Shown: positions 32,287 through 45,045, numbered from the stretch's first letter. The stretch is 64,000 bases of DNA from Lepus europaeus (GCF_033115175.1 NC_084835.1:56544948-56608947), one strand, 5' to 3'. Program-made: numbers and translations. The notes: generated by a model not told the origin, from the letters alone.

Positions 32287-33380
32287 ACACACATACACAC
32301 ACACACACCAGTTCTGCAGTGGACATCAGCTGGTCTCTCATAACTCAATTCTTATTCTACCCACCTGGAGAGAGCATCAGGCCCACTAGACTGCCCCCAC
32401 ATCAGATGCCAATCCAGGTCCCTGGCTGTGGCCTGTGCTTCCCACCAGCTAGCTATAGTTTGGGGTGGCCATGACACTTCCCTGAGGTTCAGTGAATTTG
32501 CGAGAGCTGCTCCCAGCACTCAGGGGAACATTTCACTTACTCTTACCCAGTGACTTTATGGACAGTGCGAAGCGGGTGGATGAACAGCTGAATGGAGAGG
32601 GCCACGGGGCCAGGAATGTGGGGAGGGGGCGGAGCTTCCATGGGCAGCACTTGACAGGAATCTCCACACGTTCAGCAACTTGGAAGCTCTCCAACCCCAC
32701 AGTTTGGGGGAGTTTTATGGAGATTTGGTTATGTAGGCATGGTGGATCACACCACTGGCCGTTGATGGTCAACTCAGCCTTCAGCTCCTTGCCCTCCCTG
32801 GGCTCAGGGGCTGGGCTGAGAGTGTCTATGCTCTAATCCCACAGTTGCTCCCCCTGGCAGCCAGCCCCAACCTAAGCTACCCAGGAGCCCCACCAAGACT
32901 CATCTCTCACCCGGGAAAGTCCAAGGGACTTAGGAGCTGTGTCAGGTGCTGCCATCACACAGGAAGTGACAAATGTCTTCGGGATTCTGTGTCAGGGACA
33001 AGGGCCAGAGACCAAATATAGACTTCTCATTATGTCACAGCATCATGGGGGCCCTTGTGCCCTGACCTGGCCGTGGAATGGCAGGATGGGCCCTCTGTGG
33101 TCAGGCTTGGGGGTGGCCTGAGGACACCACACAGGTGGAGTGGTGGGTTCAGCTGTGGCCTCCACAGGTCAGCCTCCAAAGCTCACAGCCAGTGGGCATC
33201 TCAGGGGAGGCCTGGGGGATCTGTGATCCCTGTGGTCAATCCATGTCCCCCTGGTGCCTTGGCACGGGAGCTCCCAAACATCTGGCCTGCACCCCCTGGG
33301 TCTGGGCTATGAGGGACCACTCACTGGGACCAGACGAGGAAGCACACTTGCTCAGATGTCGTGTCCACGTTACCACAGCT
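32287..33380. other. Non-genic intergenic stretch
   Basis: About 1.1 kb with no named repeat and no supported gene. Confidence 0.5.
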
Positions 33381-34377
33381 CAGAATGTCCCCTTATCCTC
33401 AGCCACAGCTTCAGTTTCTCCAGATTCAGTTATCCGTGGTCAACTGCAACCCAAAAATATTACATGGAAAATTCCAGAAGCAATTCATATATATTTTTAA
33501 GATTTTATTTATTTATGTATTTGAAAGGCGAGTTACAGAGAGGCAGAGGCAGAGAGAGAGGTCTTCCATCCGCTGGTTCACTCCCCAAATGGCCACAACA
33601 GCCGGAGCTGTGCCAATCCAAAGGCAGGAGCAGGCGCTTTTTCTAGGTCTCCCATGTGGGTGCAGGGGCCCAAGCTTTTGGGCAATCTAACACTGCTTCC
33701 CCAGGCCATAGCAGAGAGCTGGATAGGAAGCGGAGGAGCCGAGACTTGAACTGGCGCCCACATGGGATGCTGACACCGCAGGTGGAGGCTTTACCCACTA
33801 AGCCACAGCACCAGCCCCAACAATCCATATGTTTTAAATTGCTCACTGTCCTTAGCAGCATGAGGAAATTTTGCTGCATCCCACCCCAGGACATGAGTTA
33901 CCCCTTTGTCTAGGGTATCCACGACGTGCACTACCCACGTGTTAGTCACTAGTAGACATCTCGGCTATCAGACTGTGGGATTTCAGCCTGTGTCCTAAAG
34001 TCACCCTCACTTCCTTAATAACAGCCCCAAAGCACAAGAAGAGCGATGCTAGCAATTCAGCTATGCCCGAGAGAAACCATTGTGTGCTTGCTTCAAGTGA
34101 AGAGACGAGAATTCCCAATTTATTATGGAAAAAAGAGGCAAACTCTGAGGTTGCTAAGATCCACGGCATGAAGGAATCTTCTATGCATAAAGTTGTGAGT
34201 GAAAGAAACCGGCGCTAGCTTTGCCGTCACACCCCTAGCTGCAGAAGTGTGTGAGAAGTGCTTCCTTAAGGGGGGAAAGGCACTACGTGTGTGGACGCGT
34301 GTACGGGAAAACACGTGGGGTATACAGGGCTCAGCACTATCCACGGTTCAGGATCCCTGTGACTAAGGGCGCTGCTG
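33381..34377 (+). mobile_element. Tigger-type (pogo/Tc1-mariner) DNA transposon remnant
   Basis: The ends are imperfect inverted repeats (CAGAATGTCCCCTTATCC at the left, and CAGCAGCGCCCTTAGTC when the right end is reverse-complemented). Inside, 34021-34209 translates in frame to a decayed Tigger transposase N-terminus. The phrases KKSDASNSAMPERN, EVAKIHGMKESS and HKVVSER recall the helix-turn-helix domain of Tigger/TIGD-like transposases (SSDAGNSDMPKRS, AEVAKIYGKNESSI). There is no usable start codon and most of the transposase is gone, so this is an internally deleted remnant. A CSINE (33496-33820) has inserted in it. Confidence 0.75.
33496..33820 (-). mobile_element. CSINE inside the Tigger remnant
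   Basis: Reverse full-length copy. CAATTCATATATATTTT (from 33481) and CAATCCATATGTTTT (from 33821) are the duplicated target within the transposon. Confidence 0.92.
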
Positions 34378-36789
34378 TGCCATGAAATCTTGGGGAAAGA
34401 GCGAAGCTACAGGGCGCCCACAGGCTCCGGCTGTGAGAGGTGGAGGGCGGCCTCAAGCAGTGTGTGTGGGGGGGTGGGGGCACCTGGGCGTGCGTCAGTC
34501 ATCAGGGAAGGAGTTCCTGGCCTGCCCCGTCCTCAGAGTGCGACAGGGAAGACTCTGGGTGTGCACCTGTCCTCCCGAGGGTGCTCCTATAGCGACAGGC
34601 ACTACCTTTGAGGAAACAAAAGTAATCACAGCAAGAACCAGGGCCGCAAAGGAGAGGAGCGCTGCCTGGGGCTTCTTTCCATTGACTTATTTATAACAGA
34701 ACAGCAGAGCTGAAAACACGGCGCCCAGAGTGGCACTGCCCCCCTTGGAGGTGGCGTCTGGTTCCGTCCATGGCTGGCCCCTGTGCTGCGCGCACGCAGG
34801 GCCACCTCCCTGCAGCAAAGGCCTCCTTCTGTGGCCTGAAACGCTGGAAGACTCAGCCTGTGTCCCCCGGGGCCCAGGATGGCCGGGCTGTGGCGTCCTC
34901 ACCAGCTGCAGAGGGTGGATGGGCCGTCTTGCTGCCCTGCACAAGGGGAGGGCAAACACCGGCCACGGTCCTTGTTTGGGATCCGAGTTTGGAAAGGGCT
35001 ATGTAAGGTCACTGAGTGGGGGGCTCAGCACTGGCAGGGAGGAGAGGAGCAGAAGGGGGTCCCCCGAGAGGGGCTGGTGGCCAAAGGCCCAGCGTTTACA
35101 TTTGAAAATCTGTGCCAAGAACATCTGTCTGGGATGGAATTCCTGGGCCTCCTAGGCTGGATCTTAACTGCACAGATGAGGAAAGAGATTGGAGAAGGAA
35201 AGGCTGCGCACAGTGGGGTGAGTCCAGCCAGAGGCCGCCTCTGCCACAAGGTAATGCAGAATATTCTATTCTGTTCTATTCTATTCTATTCTATTCTATT
35301 CTATTCTATTCTATTCTATTCTATTCTATTCCATTCACATCCTCAGTGTATGCCAGGTGTACAGTCTCGTGCTCACAGCAGAAAGAGCTCCTTGAGATCT
35401 GCCAAGACAGGTGTGTCGGATGGGGCGAGGGTACCACAGCAGGTGTGGAGCTACCTGTGGCCTTGTCCCTGAAAAAGGGGTACACAGGCAATGGCAGGGT
35501 TAGGAACCCTGATCTCCTTACTTCCTTTCCTCTGAGTTAGGATTCTAGAGTGAACACATTGGAACTTTTGTGCTGGGAGCTGCCAAGGACACACAACACT
35601 CAGCCCCGGAAAGGGACATGGCCCACGGGTGTGGACTCGGCTAACAGCTTGGAAATTGGCGGCATCCAAAATCCTGCAGCATCCCCAGCCGCTGGAGCCA
35701 GCACAACCCCCTGCTGCTGGCCGCGGACCGGCCTCTCTGAGCTAGTGGCTAAAATGAGGGTTGTGGAGAGACTCAGATCAGAATGAGAAAGGGGCACAAC
35801 ACCTGCTGCAGCCCTTCCCCTAACTGAGGTGGGTGGGACTCCGCAGGGTTTCTCTGGGGTAAAAGCCAGGGGCCCTGTGAAGTCTTTGAAAACAGCAGAA
35901 TCAGGTCTGTAGCTTCCTCGGTGCGGGCACCACGCCTGGAAGCCCACAGCCCCTGCCCCTGCCCCAGGCCGGCCTGAAGGATTCTTGTTTAGAGGCTGCT
36001 CCAGTCCTGGTCACCCCAGCACGTCGGGCACTGGAGACAGAGGACAGCAGGCCACGGCTTGATCGGAGATCCCCAACGTCTCGTGGTCCTGCTGAACTTG
36101 TCCCCCTTTTGATGGCGAGGTGGCCGGAGCCCAACTCCCTTCAACCCGGCTCGCACGGCCCGGTTTTCCCACCATCTGGGTTCGGCGAGAAGGCCCGGGG
36201 CTGGCCCGGGGCCGGCCCAGCCAGGGCAGCGGCTGAGTCAACAGGATCAGGCACCGGAGCGAAAATTCCTTTTTTGGAAGCCAGGCAGCCACTTCCCAGG
36301 CCGGCGGCGGCGGAGTCCCCGGAAGTGACGCAAGGCAGGGGCAGCAGAGGCAGGAGCGAGTGCCTTGCTCCAGGATGGTGCCTGGCAGCCTGGCTCCGGG
36401 GCTCGGACCTGCAGCAGGGAAGGCGGCAGGGCCTTCCGGGCCGGGCCACTCACTGTTCCTCTCTCCTGCCACTGCCTCCGTGACTTCAGACAGTCGGGGT
36501 GGGGAGGAGTGGGGGTGGAGGGTGCTGTTGCGAGCTCCTTAGACAGGAAAGGAGGTGCTGGTGGGGCTGGTGGGGGCTGCAGGGGAGCCCAGGAGGGGCC
36601 TCTGGGAAGGGCGGGAAGTCCGGCGCCCTGGGAAGGGCTGGAGGCACAGGAATGGGGGAGGGGATTCGTTTCTTCTCCCCAGCTTCAGGAGGGTGTGGGG
36701 GAGGGGTGTCTTTGTACCTCACTGGAGCTGGCAGTTAGGAAAAAGAAAAGGCTCTTGAGCAACATTTCCTGATAGGAAAAGCCTAAATC
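34378..36789. other. Non-genic intergenic stretch, partly GC-rich
   Basis: About 2.4 kb without SINEs. CpG-richer sequence lies at about 36,110-36,460. Many overlapping frames occur on both strands (up to 197 codons) but none has recognisable similarity. An ATTCT tract (35263-35335) is the only repeat seen. It lies directly downstream of CIDEA. Confidence 0.5.
35263..35335. repeat. (ATTCT)n pentanucleotide microsatellite
   Basis: About 14 units of ATTCT/TTCTA with one G substitution near the left end and one C near the right. The central part is perfectly regular. Confidence 0.95.
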
Positions 36790-37080
36790 TTAAAAGGGAA
36801 AATAGTATTTGAGAGGCAAAGAGAGACACAGAGAGAACTCTCACCACCTGGTTCTCTCCCCAGATGCTCACAGTGACGGAGGGTTCAAAGCCAGGGGCCA
36901 GGAACTCAATCCAGGTCTCCCCCATGGGTGGCAGTGGCAGTGACTTGAGCCATCATCACTGCTGCCTCCCAAGAGCTGCACTAGTGGGAAGCCAGAGTCA
37001 GGAGCCTGAGCCGGGACTTGAACCCAGGCACTGCAATGTGGGGCGTGGGCATCCTAACTGCTAGGCTGGATGCCCAGCCC
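36790..37080 (-). mobile_element. Old CSINE (CSINE2-like)
   Basis: 'TAGTATTTGAGAGGCAAAG', 'CAATCCAGGTCTCCCCC', 'GCACTAGTGGGAAGCC', 'CAGGCACTGCAATGTGGG' and head 'GCTAGGCTGGATGCCCAGCCC'. Confidence 0.8.
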
Positions 37081-37330
37081 AAGAATCCTAACGGGATTAG
37101 CTTTGCCTCTCAGCATCTGTCCCTTATCCTAGGAACAGCACTCTGGTCCCCCCGGGGACCAGTCTCCCCGAATCCCTGGGGTTGGTCCCCAGCTGAGTCT
37201 GCCTCCAGGCTGCTGCGATTTCAGGACTGGGTGTGGCCCAGGCGACACAGCGCCTGCCCCTGTTTGCCATTGTAGGAGGTGGCAGAGATGCTGGGAGTAT
37301 TACACACAGTCCAGTGACTCAGGGCACGGG

Positions 37331-37336
37331 TTTATT
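37331..37336 (-). terminator. CIDEA: CIDEA polyadenylation signal
   Basis: AATAAA on the minus strand (TTTATT on the plus strand), about 275 bases after the CIDEA stop codon. It implies a short 3' UTR with cleavage near 37,305-37,320. It is the first canonical signal I see after the stop codon. Confidence 0.75.
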
Positions 37337-37611
37337 GTAGCAGGTGAGGAACCAAACAGCTCCTCCAGGATGTACCTGCCATTTGGTCCCTCGCCATGGC
37401 CCCCAGAGACCCCCCCATCCACGTCCCTTCCCCATCCAGGGCGACCTGCCTCACAGGCTGCATCTCAGACCACCATGCCCCCTTCCTTCACCCAGCCCCA
37501 GCACCCCACCCCCACCCCTGGCAGCAGTGACCAGTAGCGGAGGTAAACAACACAAAAGCATCTTCAAGACCCATTTGAAAAGGGAGCATCTGGACCAAGA
37601 GGCGCGCGTCC

Positions 37612-37759
37612 CTATCCACACGTGAACCGGCCCCTGGAGTGCGACTTGAGAGGAGGCTGCTCTTCCGTGTCACCCAGCATGTTGAGCATGTAGGAGCCCA
37701 TGTAGATGAGGAGCTGGCCGGTCACCTGGGCGGTGTAGGACAGGAACCGCAGCAGGCTC
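37612..37759 (-). CDS. CIDEA: CIDEA exon 5 (terminal coding exon)
   Basis: Acceptor CTGTTGCAG. The first G completes the Arg codon begun in exon 4, followed by SLLRFLSYTAQVTGQLL and ending RFTCG-stop (TAG at 37612-37614). It holds most of the amphipathic helix and the C-terminal tail of the CIDE-C domain. Confidence 0.97.
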
Positions 37760-40700
37760 CTGCAACAGGCAAGACAGGGACGCGTCAGGCTTGGGGCTCC
37801 AGGCTGGTGGGAAGCACACAGTGTGGGCCTGCTGCACCCCAGCTGGCCTAACGCAGGCTCTGAGGTGGCAACGTGCACACGGGGAGAGCGTGGCAATCTG
37901 AGAGGCGCTGCTCTGGGGACACACAAGTCCCCAGAGGCTGGGTAAGAGGCAGATGCTGGTGTGACCTGTCTGGGTGCAGGCTGGACTCCATGCATCCCAG
38001 GTGAGCCACCTCGGGGCAGCATGGCTCCCGCCAGCCACTTCCAAACGTGGCTGCTCTTGCAGGAACCAGGGTGCTCCGCTGGGGCAGACAAGAGCGTGTG
38101 CCTTGTGCTGCCCCTCAGCTACCCGCCTTTCCAGCAGCAGCCTTGGTGGACGTAAGGTGCTATGCATGGAAATCAATCAGCACTGGGGAGGGCGTTTGGC
38201 TCAGCGGTTAAGACACCTGCATCCTGTATCCGAGTGCCTGAGTTTGAGGCTCTATTCCATCTCACTTCCTGCTAACGCACACCCTGGGAGGCAGCAGGTG
38301 GTGCCCCTACCACCCATGTGGAAGTCCCAGATGGAGTTCTTGGCTCCTGGCTTCAGTCTGACCCAGCCTTGGCTGTTGCTGGCATTTGGGAGTGAACCAG
38401 TGAATGGAAGACCTCTCTCTCTCTCTCTCTGATATTCATCTTTCAGATAAATAAAAAAAAAAAAGAAAAGGAAATCTATCAGGCCAGGCTGGGGGAAAGT
38501 CACAGCAAGACCCAGTTGAGGGGCTGGTTCTGTGGCGTAGCGGGTAAAGCCGCCGCCTGCAGGGCTGGCATCCCATATGGGCGACAGTTCGAGTCTTGGC
38601 TGTTCCACTTCTGATCCAGCTCTCCGCTATGGTCTGGAAAAGCAGTAGAAGATGGCCCAAGTCCTTGGGCCCCTGCACCCATGTGGGAGACCCGGAAAAA
38701 GCTTCTGGCTCTTGGCTTCAGACTGGTGCAGCTCTGGCCTTTGTGGCCAACTGGGGAGTGAACCAGCAGATGGAAGACCTCTCTTTCTCTCTCTCTCTTT
38801 GCCTCTCCTCTCGGTGTAACTCTGAACTTTCAAATAAATAAATATGTATTTTAAAAGACCCAGTTGACACAGGGTTAGGGATATCCCATCTTGCTCCCCA
38901 AGTTACAGGGAGGGGAAGCCTCACCCCGCCCTGCCCTCTAAGTCTTATGGCTGAGTCTGATGTCAGTGTTATTTCAGACTGAAACAAACAAACTGCAACT
39001 CTCACTCACGTTCACTCACGTTCTTATTTTCTACCTGATCTGAAACTGAAGGATTTCACTGAAGTTTTGTTAAAACGCATCACATTCAAAATGTGTAGCG
39101 GGACATGAAGCCGTGGCTGAGGCTGCCTCCTGGGATGTGACCCCCAAATCAGGGGGTCAGCTCTGTGGTCTGCAGAGGCCATTGCCTTTGGGAGGCCAGA
39201 GCAGGCCCTGGGAGGCGAGGCCTCTGGCCTGGAGGCTGCTTGTGGTGTCCCCAGAGTGGGCAGGAGGAAAGAATTAGGAACAAGAAGACTGAACTTGGCC
39301 GGAGCCGCGGCTCACTAGGCTAATCCTCTGCCTTGCGGCGCCGGCACACCGGGTTCTAGTCCCGGTCGGGGCTCCGGATTCTGTCCCGGTTGCCCCTCTT
39401 CCAGGCCAGCTCTCTGCTGTGGCCCAGGAAGGCAGTGGAGGATGGCCCAAGTGCTTGGGCCCTGCACCTGCATGGGAGACCAGGAGGAAGCACCTGGCTC
39501 CTGCCTTCGGATCAGCGAGATGTGCCGGCCGCAGCACGCTGGCCGCGGCGGCCATTGGAGGGTGAACCAACGGAAAAAGGAAGACCTTTCTCTCTGTCTC
39601 TCTCTCACTGTCCACTCTGCCTGTCAAAAAAAAAAAAAAAAAAAAAGACTGAACTTGTCTTTCTTTTTTTTTTTTTTTTGACAGGCAGAGTGGACAGTGA
39701 GAGAGAGAGACAGAGAGAAAGGTCTTCCTTTGCCGTTGGTTCACCCTCCAATGGCCGCCGCGGTTGGCGCGCTGTGGCCGGCGCACCGCGCTGGTCCGAT
39801 GGCAGGAGCCAGGTACTAATCCTGGTCTCCCATGGGGTGCAGGGCCCAAGCACTTGGGCCATCCTCCACTGCACTCCCTGGCCACAGCAGAGAGCTGGCC
39901 TGGAAGAGGGGCAACCGGGACAGAATCTGGCACCCCGACTGGGACTAGAACCCGGTGTGCCGGCGCTGCAAGGCGGAGGATTAGCCTGTTGAGCCACGGC
40001 GCCGGCCTGAACTTGTCTTTCAAGAAAAGTTTTCTCCATTTTGCTTTCCTTTTTTAGCATTTTTAAAAGATTTATTTTTTTGAAAGGCAGAGTGACAGAG
40101 AGAGAGTGATAGAGAGAGAGGGAGGGAGAGAGATCTTCCATCTGCTGGTTCACTCCCCAGGTGAAGTCAGGAACTCTCTCTGGGTCTCCCACATAGGTGA
40201 CAGGGGCCCAGGTACATGGGCACATTAGCAGGGACCAGGACTTGAACATGCTGGCGCTCCAGTACAGGATGCTGGCATCACAAGCATCAGCTTAACCCGC
40301 TGTGCCACCATGCCTGCCCCCAGGATTCTTTCTAAATTGCAATTAAGCTGTGACTGCTGTGTTGTTCTAAGCTGAGCCTCCTGCCTTACTTTACACACAG
40401 AACAACAGACCTGTTGTCTCTCAACTCAGCGCAAACAAAGCAGCTTTCCTGGGAGGACAGATTTTAACATTACGACAGTGGCCCAGGTCATGACTCAGCT
40501 AGAGGGCTCGGAACCTGGGGAGAAAGGCAGGCCTGCCCCCAAGAACGTCCCCTTCTGAGGCTGCGGGGACACATCAGAGCTGTGCTTATGGGGACAGCAG
40601 AGAGAAGGAATAAGCAGCCCCAGCAGGCAGGCCCAGCCCTGGGGAGCAGGGAAAGGGCAACGCATGACTGTCCCTAGGACCTCCCGCCCCATCACCCTCT

Positions 40701-43700
40701 CTCCCTCCCTCCACAGAAAACTGGCTCATTAAAGGCCCCTGTGAATTTACCAGAAGAGTACAAGCAGGTGTACTGAGAGCTGAGCCAATTGTAACAGACT
40801 GGGAAACAGCCTTTTCATTTTAAAGGTGATGGAGCAGCAGATTCACAGAATGACAACCACTTTAAGTAACACTCTGACCTCAGAATCAGTCCTTAAGGCA
40901 TCTGTGTGTCTCTGGAAAGCCCATGAGAGCAATGCAGGCATGGAAAGCCAAGACACTGTGGCAAAAAATATCCTATATGAAGGATCTCTGTGGGTGAGAC
41001 CCCAGTGGAAAGAAGTGGTCATCAAAGAAGGATGTACCTTTCTTTGAAGGGAGAACTTCCACTTTGCTTATGGCCTTGCCTAAATACTGAGAGCTTGTGG
41101 TCACAAAAAGCTTCCATAGCCTTGGCAGTTCATGGCAAGAGCCTTGGGTGATCACTGATGTCATAAATAAGAGTGTTAATTGTTAAATTAACAAGTTGCT
41201 ATGCACTTACTCCCCATGTAGGACCTCTGTCCTTAATGAGTTGTACTATGAGAACTAACCACAAAACTTGTTCTCAAGCAGTATTTATACATTGTGTGTG
41301 TGCGCATGTGGGTGCAAACTGTTGAAATCTTTACTTAGTATGGATTTGGTCATCTGTATATAAAGTTAAATTAAAAATGAATCTTAATGAAGAATGGGAT
41401 GGGAGAGGGAGTAGGAGGTGGGACAGGAGTTGGGGTGGGAGGGTGGATATGGGGGAAGAACCACTATATCCCTAAAGTTATACCTATGACATTTGCATTC
41501 ATTAAATAAAAGCTTTAAAAAAATAAAATGATGGAGCAGAAGCTCAGAGAAGTTGAGCAGCCTGTGAAAGGTCACCCAGCCAGTGTCCCTCTCAGTCCAG
41601 GGCTCGGTGGCTGTGGTCCCAGCCTGGGTACAGCAGGAACATCCCAGGAGGGTTCCTCTTGTACAGAATTTGTTCAAACAGACCGAGGTGGGATGGGGAG
41701 TGTGCCTGCTACAAGTTGTCTCTCCCTGTGAGGTCGAGCAGCCGCTGGCCCCAGGGGTCGCAGGAGCATGCCTGGGCCCCACTGCAGTCACAGTAATAAG
41801 ATGCGTGGAATTTTGGGAGCCAGCTCACTACGAGGCAGGCCAGAGTGCCCGGGACTTTGGTTTTAACGCCACTGCTTAGAATGAAGGGGAGGAGCCATCC
41901 GTGTCTGCCCCGCGCCCACGTGCGGTTTCCCATCCCCCGGGGCTTGGTACCTCAGCATGGCCTTGAGCCCTGTGCAGCGGATGTCGTAGGACACGGAGTA
42001 CATCTCGTACATGGTGGCCTTCACGTTCAGGCAGCCCATAAAGTCCTTGGGGCTGAGCTTGTACAGGTCGAAGGTGACTCTGGCGATTCCTGATCTCTTG
42101 GGCTGCTGACAAGCCGGAAGGTACTTGCCCTGCAACAGGCGACAACAGGAACACACTTTAGGGACCTGCCTACCTCCTAGCTGTGACCAGAGCTTCCTAA
42201 TGCCACGCTCTGCTACTTTCGGCCTCTCCTAAGCATAAGCACAAAGTCCAAGCTGCTCACGGTTGGAGCAACGTTCGTCTAGCAGTGCAGTGTGCTTCTG
42301 CTGCGCCCTCGTCCAAACGCAATGGTCACCGGCCCTTGTGGGCCTCCTGCCTGTGACGCAGGAGGGGCCTGGGCTGGTGACAGGTGGCCATCCTGCTGGA
42401 TGGCGGGAGTCGCACACCGGTACTCGAGGCCGCCACAGGTGACAGCCACGGCCGTACCGAAGCAGGCAGCTTGGCTTTGGTTTACACGTGGCTGCTGGGT
42501 GCGAAGTGCCAGAATAAGAGGCTAAGGTAAGGGCTGCAAGAGGCACCTTCCGGGGAGGGGGGGTGCAGATTCCCCACGGATGCCCAAGAGGCGAGCCGCT
42601 TGTTTACAGGATCCACCGCATCAGGTGAGGAGGAAGTCAGGGGTGCCCTGCCTCCCCAGTTCTGCCACCACCCTGGTAGCAGCATCTTCCTCACAAAGAA
42701 CGTGAAATAAATAAGAGGACAAAGCTGTTCCCAGGTGTACGTGGTGTGTGTATTCAAGATTCAAGTTCTGGGGCCGGCGCTGTGGCGTAGTGGGTAAAGC
42801 TGCCACCTGCAGTGTTAGCATCCCATATGGACACCGGTTCTAGTCCCGGCTGCTCCACCTCTGATCCAGCTCTCTGCTAATGTGCCTGGGAGAGCAGTAA
42901 AAGATGGCTCAGGTCCTTGGGCCCCTGCACCTCCGTGGGAGACCCAGAAGAAGCTCCTGGCTTCAGATTGCTCCACTCTGGCCATTGCAGCCCTCTGGGT
43001 AGTGAACCCGTGGATGGAAGACACCCCCACCTCTCAAATAAATAAATAAATAAATATGTCTACTAAGATTCAAATTCAGACAACCAATAGGGTCCCTGCG
43101 TCTCATGACCCTTCGGGGCCAGGAGTAGCTGGGGCCATGAAGCTTACGTTCATCCATAACCGCAATCACGCATAGCAGAAGTTGGAGCACACGTGCCCTA
43201 AGAGTGCCCAAGCCATTCTTTTTCCCAGCCATGCCTCCTTCCCTGTTCCTGCCCCACAGAAGGAAAGGCCCGCGGATCCTGGGGGTCGCCCGTGTCGGAT
43301 GCACAAGCGGGCGGCGGCCTCGTTAGGGGGGGCTAACGCTCCATCACCCGGCAGGCCTGCGAACACTTCAGCGCACACCTGCTCCTGCCACAGCTCTTTT
43401 CTCTCATTGCCTCGCTTTCCTTTCGGCTTCTGAAAGCTTCGCTCTGATTGTCCCGGGACATCTTCCTCTCAAACGCGACGCGTGTGTGGCCTAACGCTGT
43501 GCCTGGGCACGGCCGCCGTCCACTCGCGGCCACGGAGAAGGCAGTGACCCCCACCGGGCCTCTGCCCACCTTGCGCCGGCGAGCGTTCCGGACGCTGCGA
43601 CTGAAGAGGGGCGCCATCTGGTGGCGGCTCCCTAGCAAGTCACCCTTGGCTTCCCAGACAGGGGCCGCTACCAGCCCGTGGGTGGATGGAGGCTGAAAAA

Positions 43701-44978
43701 GGTCTGCCCAGACACGGGAGGCAGACGCCCGACTGGGCCCCCAGCGTGCCCTTGACTTTGCTGCGTCACGGCCTCACTCCTACCAATGGCGCCTCATCGG
43801 GCTCCCGGCTGACTTTTCCCCAGGGCCCACCTGCTCTGGAGAGCACCCACGTAGGATCCCCACACCCCGCTCCTCTGCTTCCTCCCCACAGGGCCCTTGT
43901 GGTGCCCGGGAGTCTCACCCGATAACACAGGACCATGTCCACACCTGCTCACCGTTCACTCTGCCTGCCAAGACCCTGTGGCCAGCTGAGGCCATGGAAT
44001 CCAGGTTTGGGGATGAGGATGTGAACATTTTTGGGGCTGTCATCCTAGCGGCCACCTGTAGCTCATGCAAAAATCAGTGTGGCCCAAGGTTGTCTTTCAG
44101 AAGACAACCTAATTCACCCCGCGAGCTTCTCACCTGCAGCCACGACCCCACCTGCTTCATAGAAAAGAACTTAGTCCACATTTTATGCTTTGTGTAATCG
44201 GTCAACCATTTTTCCAAGAGAAATTATGAAATATTTGATATAGACAAGGGATCTTCAAAAAGTTCATGGGAAGTATATGTTATTTAAAAAACTTCACAAA
44301 TTTCAATTTAAAAAAAAGTATGCATGGATTTCAAAATGTTTGCACAAAAGCAAACCTACTTAAAAACTTTTTTGGGGGAGGGGCTAGTGTTGTGGTGTAG
44401 CAGGTAAAGCTGCCACCTGCTATACCGGCGTCCCATATGGGCACTGGTTTGTAACCCAGCTGATCCACTTCTTTACTTTTTTTTTCTTTTACTTATTTAT
44501 TTGAAAGTCAGAGTCACACAGAGAAAGAAGGAAAGACATACAGAGAGAGGTCTGCCATCTGATGGTTCACTCCCCAGATGGTCACAACAGCCAGAACTGC
44601 GCTGATCCGAAACCAGGAGCCAGGAGCCTACTTCAGGTCTCCCACGCAGATGCAGAGGCCCAAGGACTTGGGCCATCTTCCATTGCCTTCCCAGGCCATA
44701 GCAGAGAGCTGGATTGGAAATGGAGCATCCGGGACTCAAACCGGCGCCCATATGGGATGCTGGCACTGCAGGCAGCAGCCTCACCTACTACAGGACAGCC
44801 TCCCCAGCTGCTCCACTTCTGATCCAGCTCTCTGCTATGACCTGGCAAAACAGTGGAAGATGGCCCAAGTGCCTGGGCCTCTGCACCCACATGGGAAACC
44901 TGGAAGACGCTCCTCGCTTTGGTCTGTCCCAGCACTGGCTATTGTGGCCATCTGGGGAGTGAACCAGTGGATAGAAGA

Positions 44979-45045
<67 letters not shown>

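Noticed and set aside
39274-40249. Long open frames (249, 214 and 200 codons) with apparently related proteins on both strands
   Set aside because: They lie entirely within the two young CSINEs and their poly-A tails. The same peptide phrases recur at every young SINE in the window, so they are repeat artefacts, not genes.
41876-42154. Alternative minus-strand frame over CIDEA exon 4
   Set aside because: An out-of-frame shadow of the exon. The frame joining exons 3 and 5 with conserved residues is the other one.
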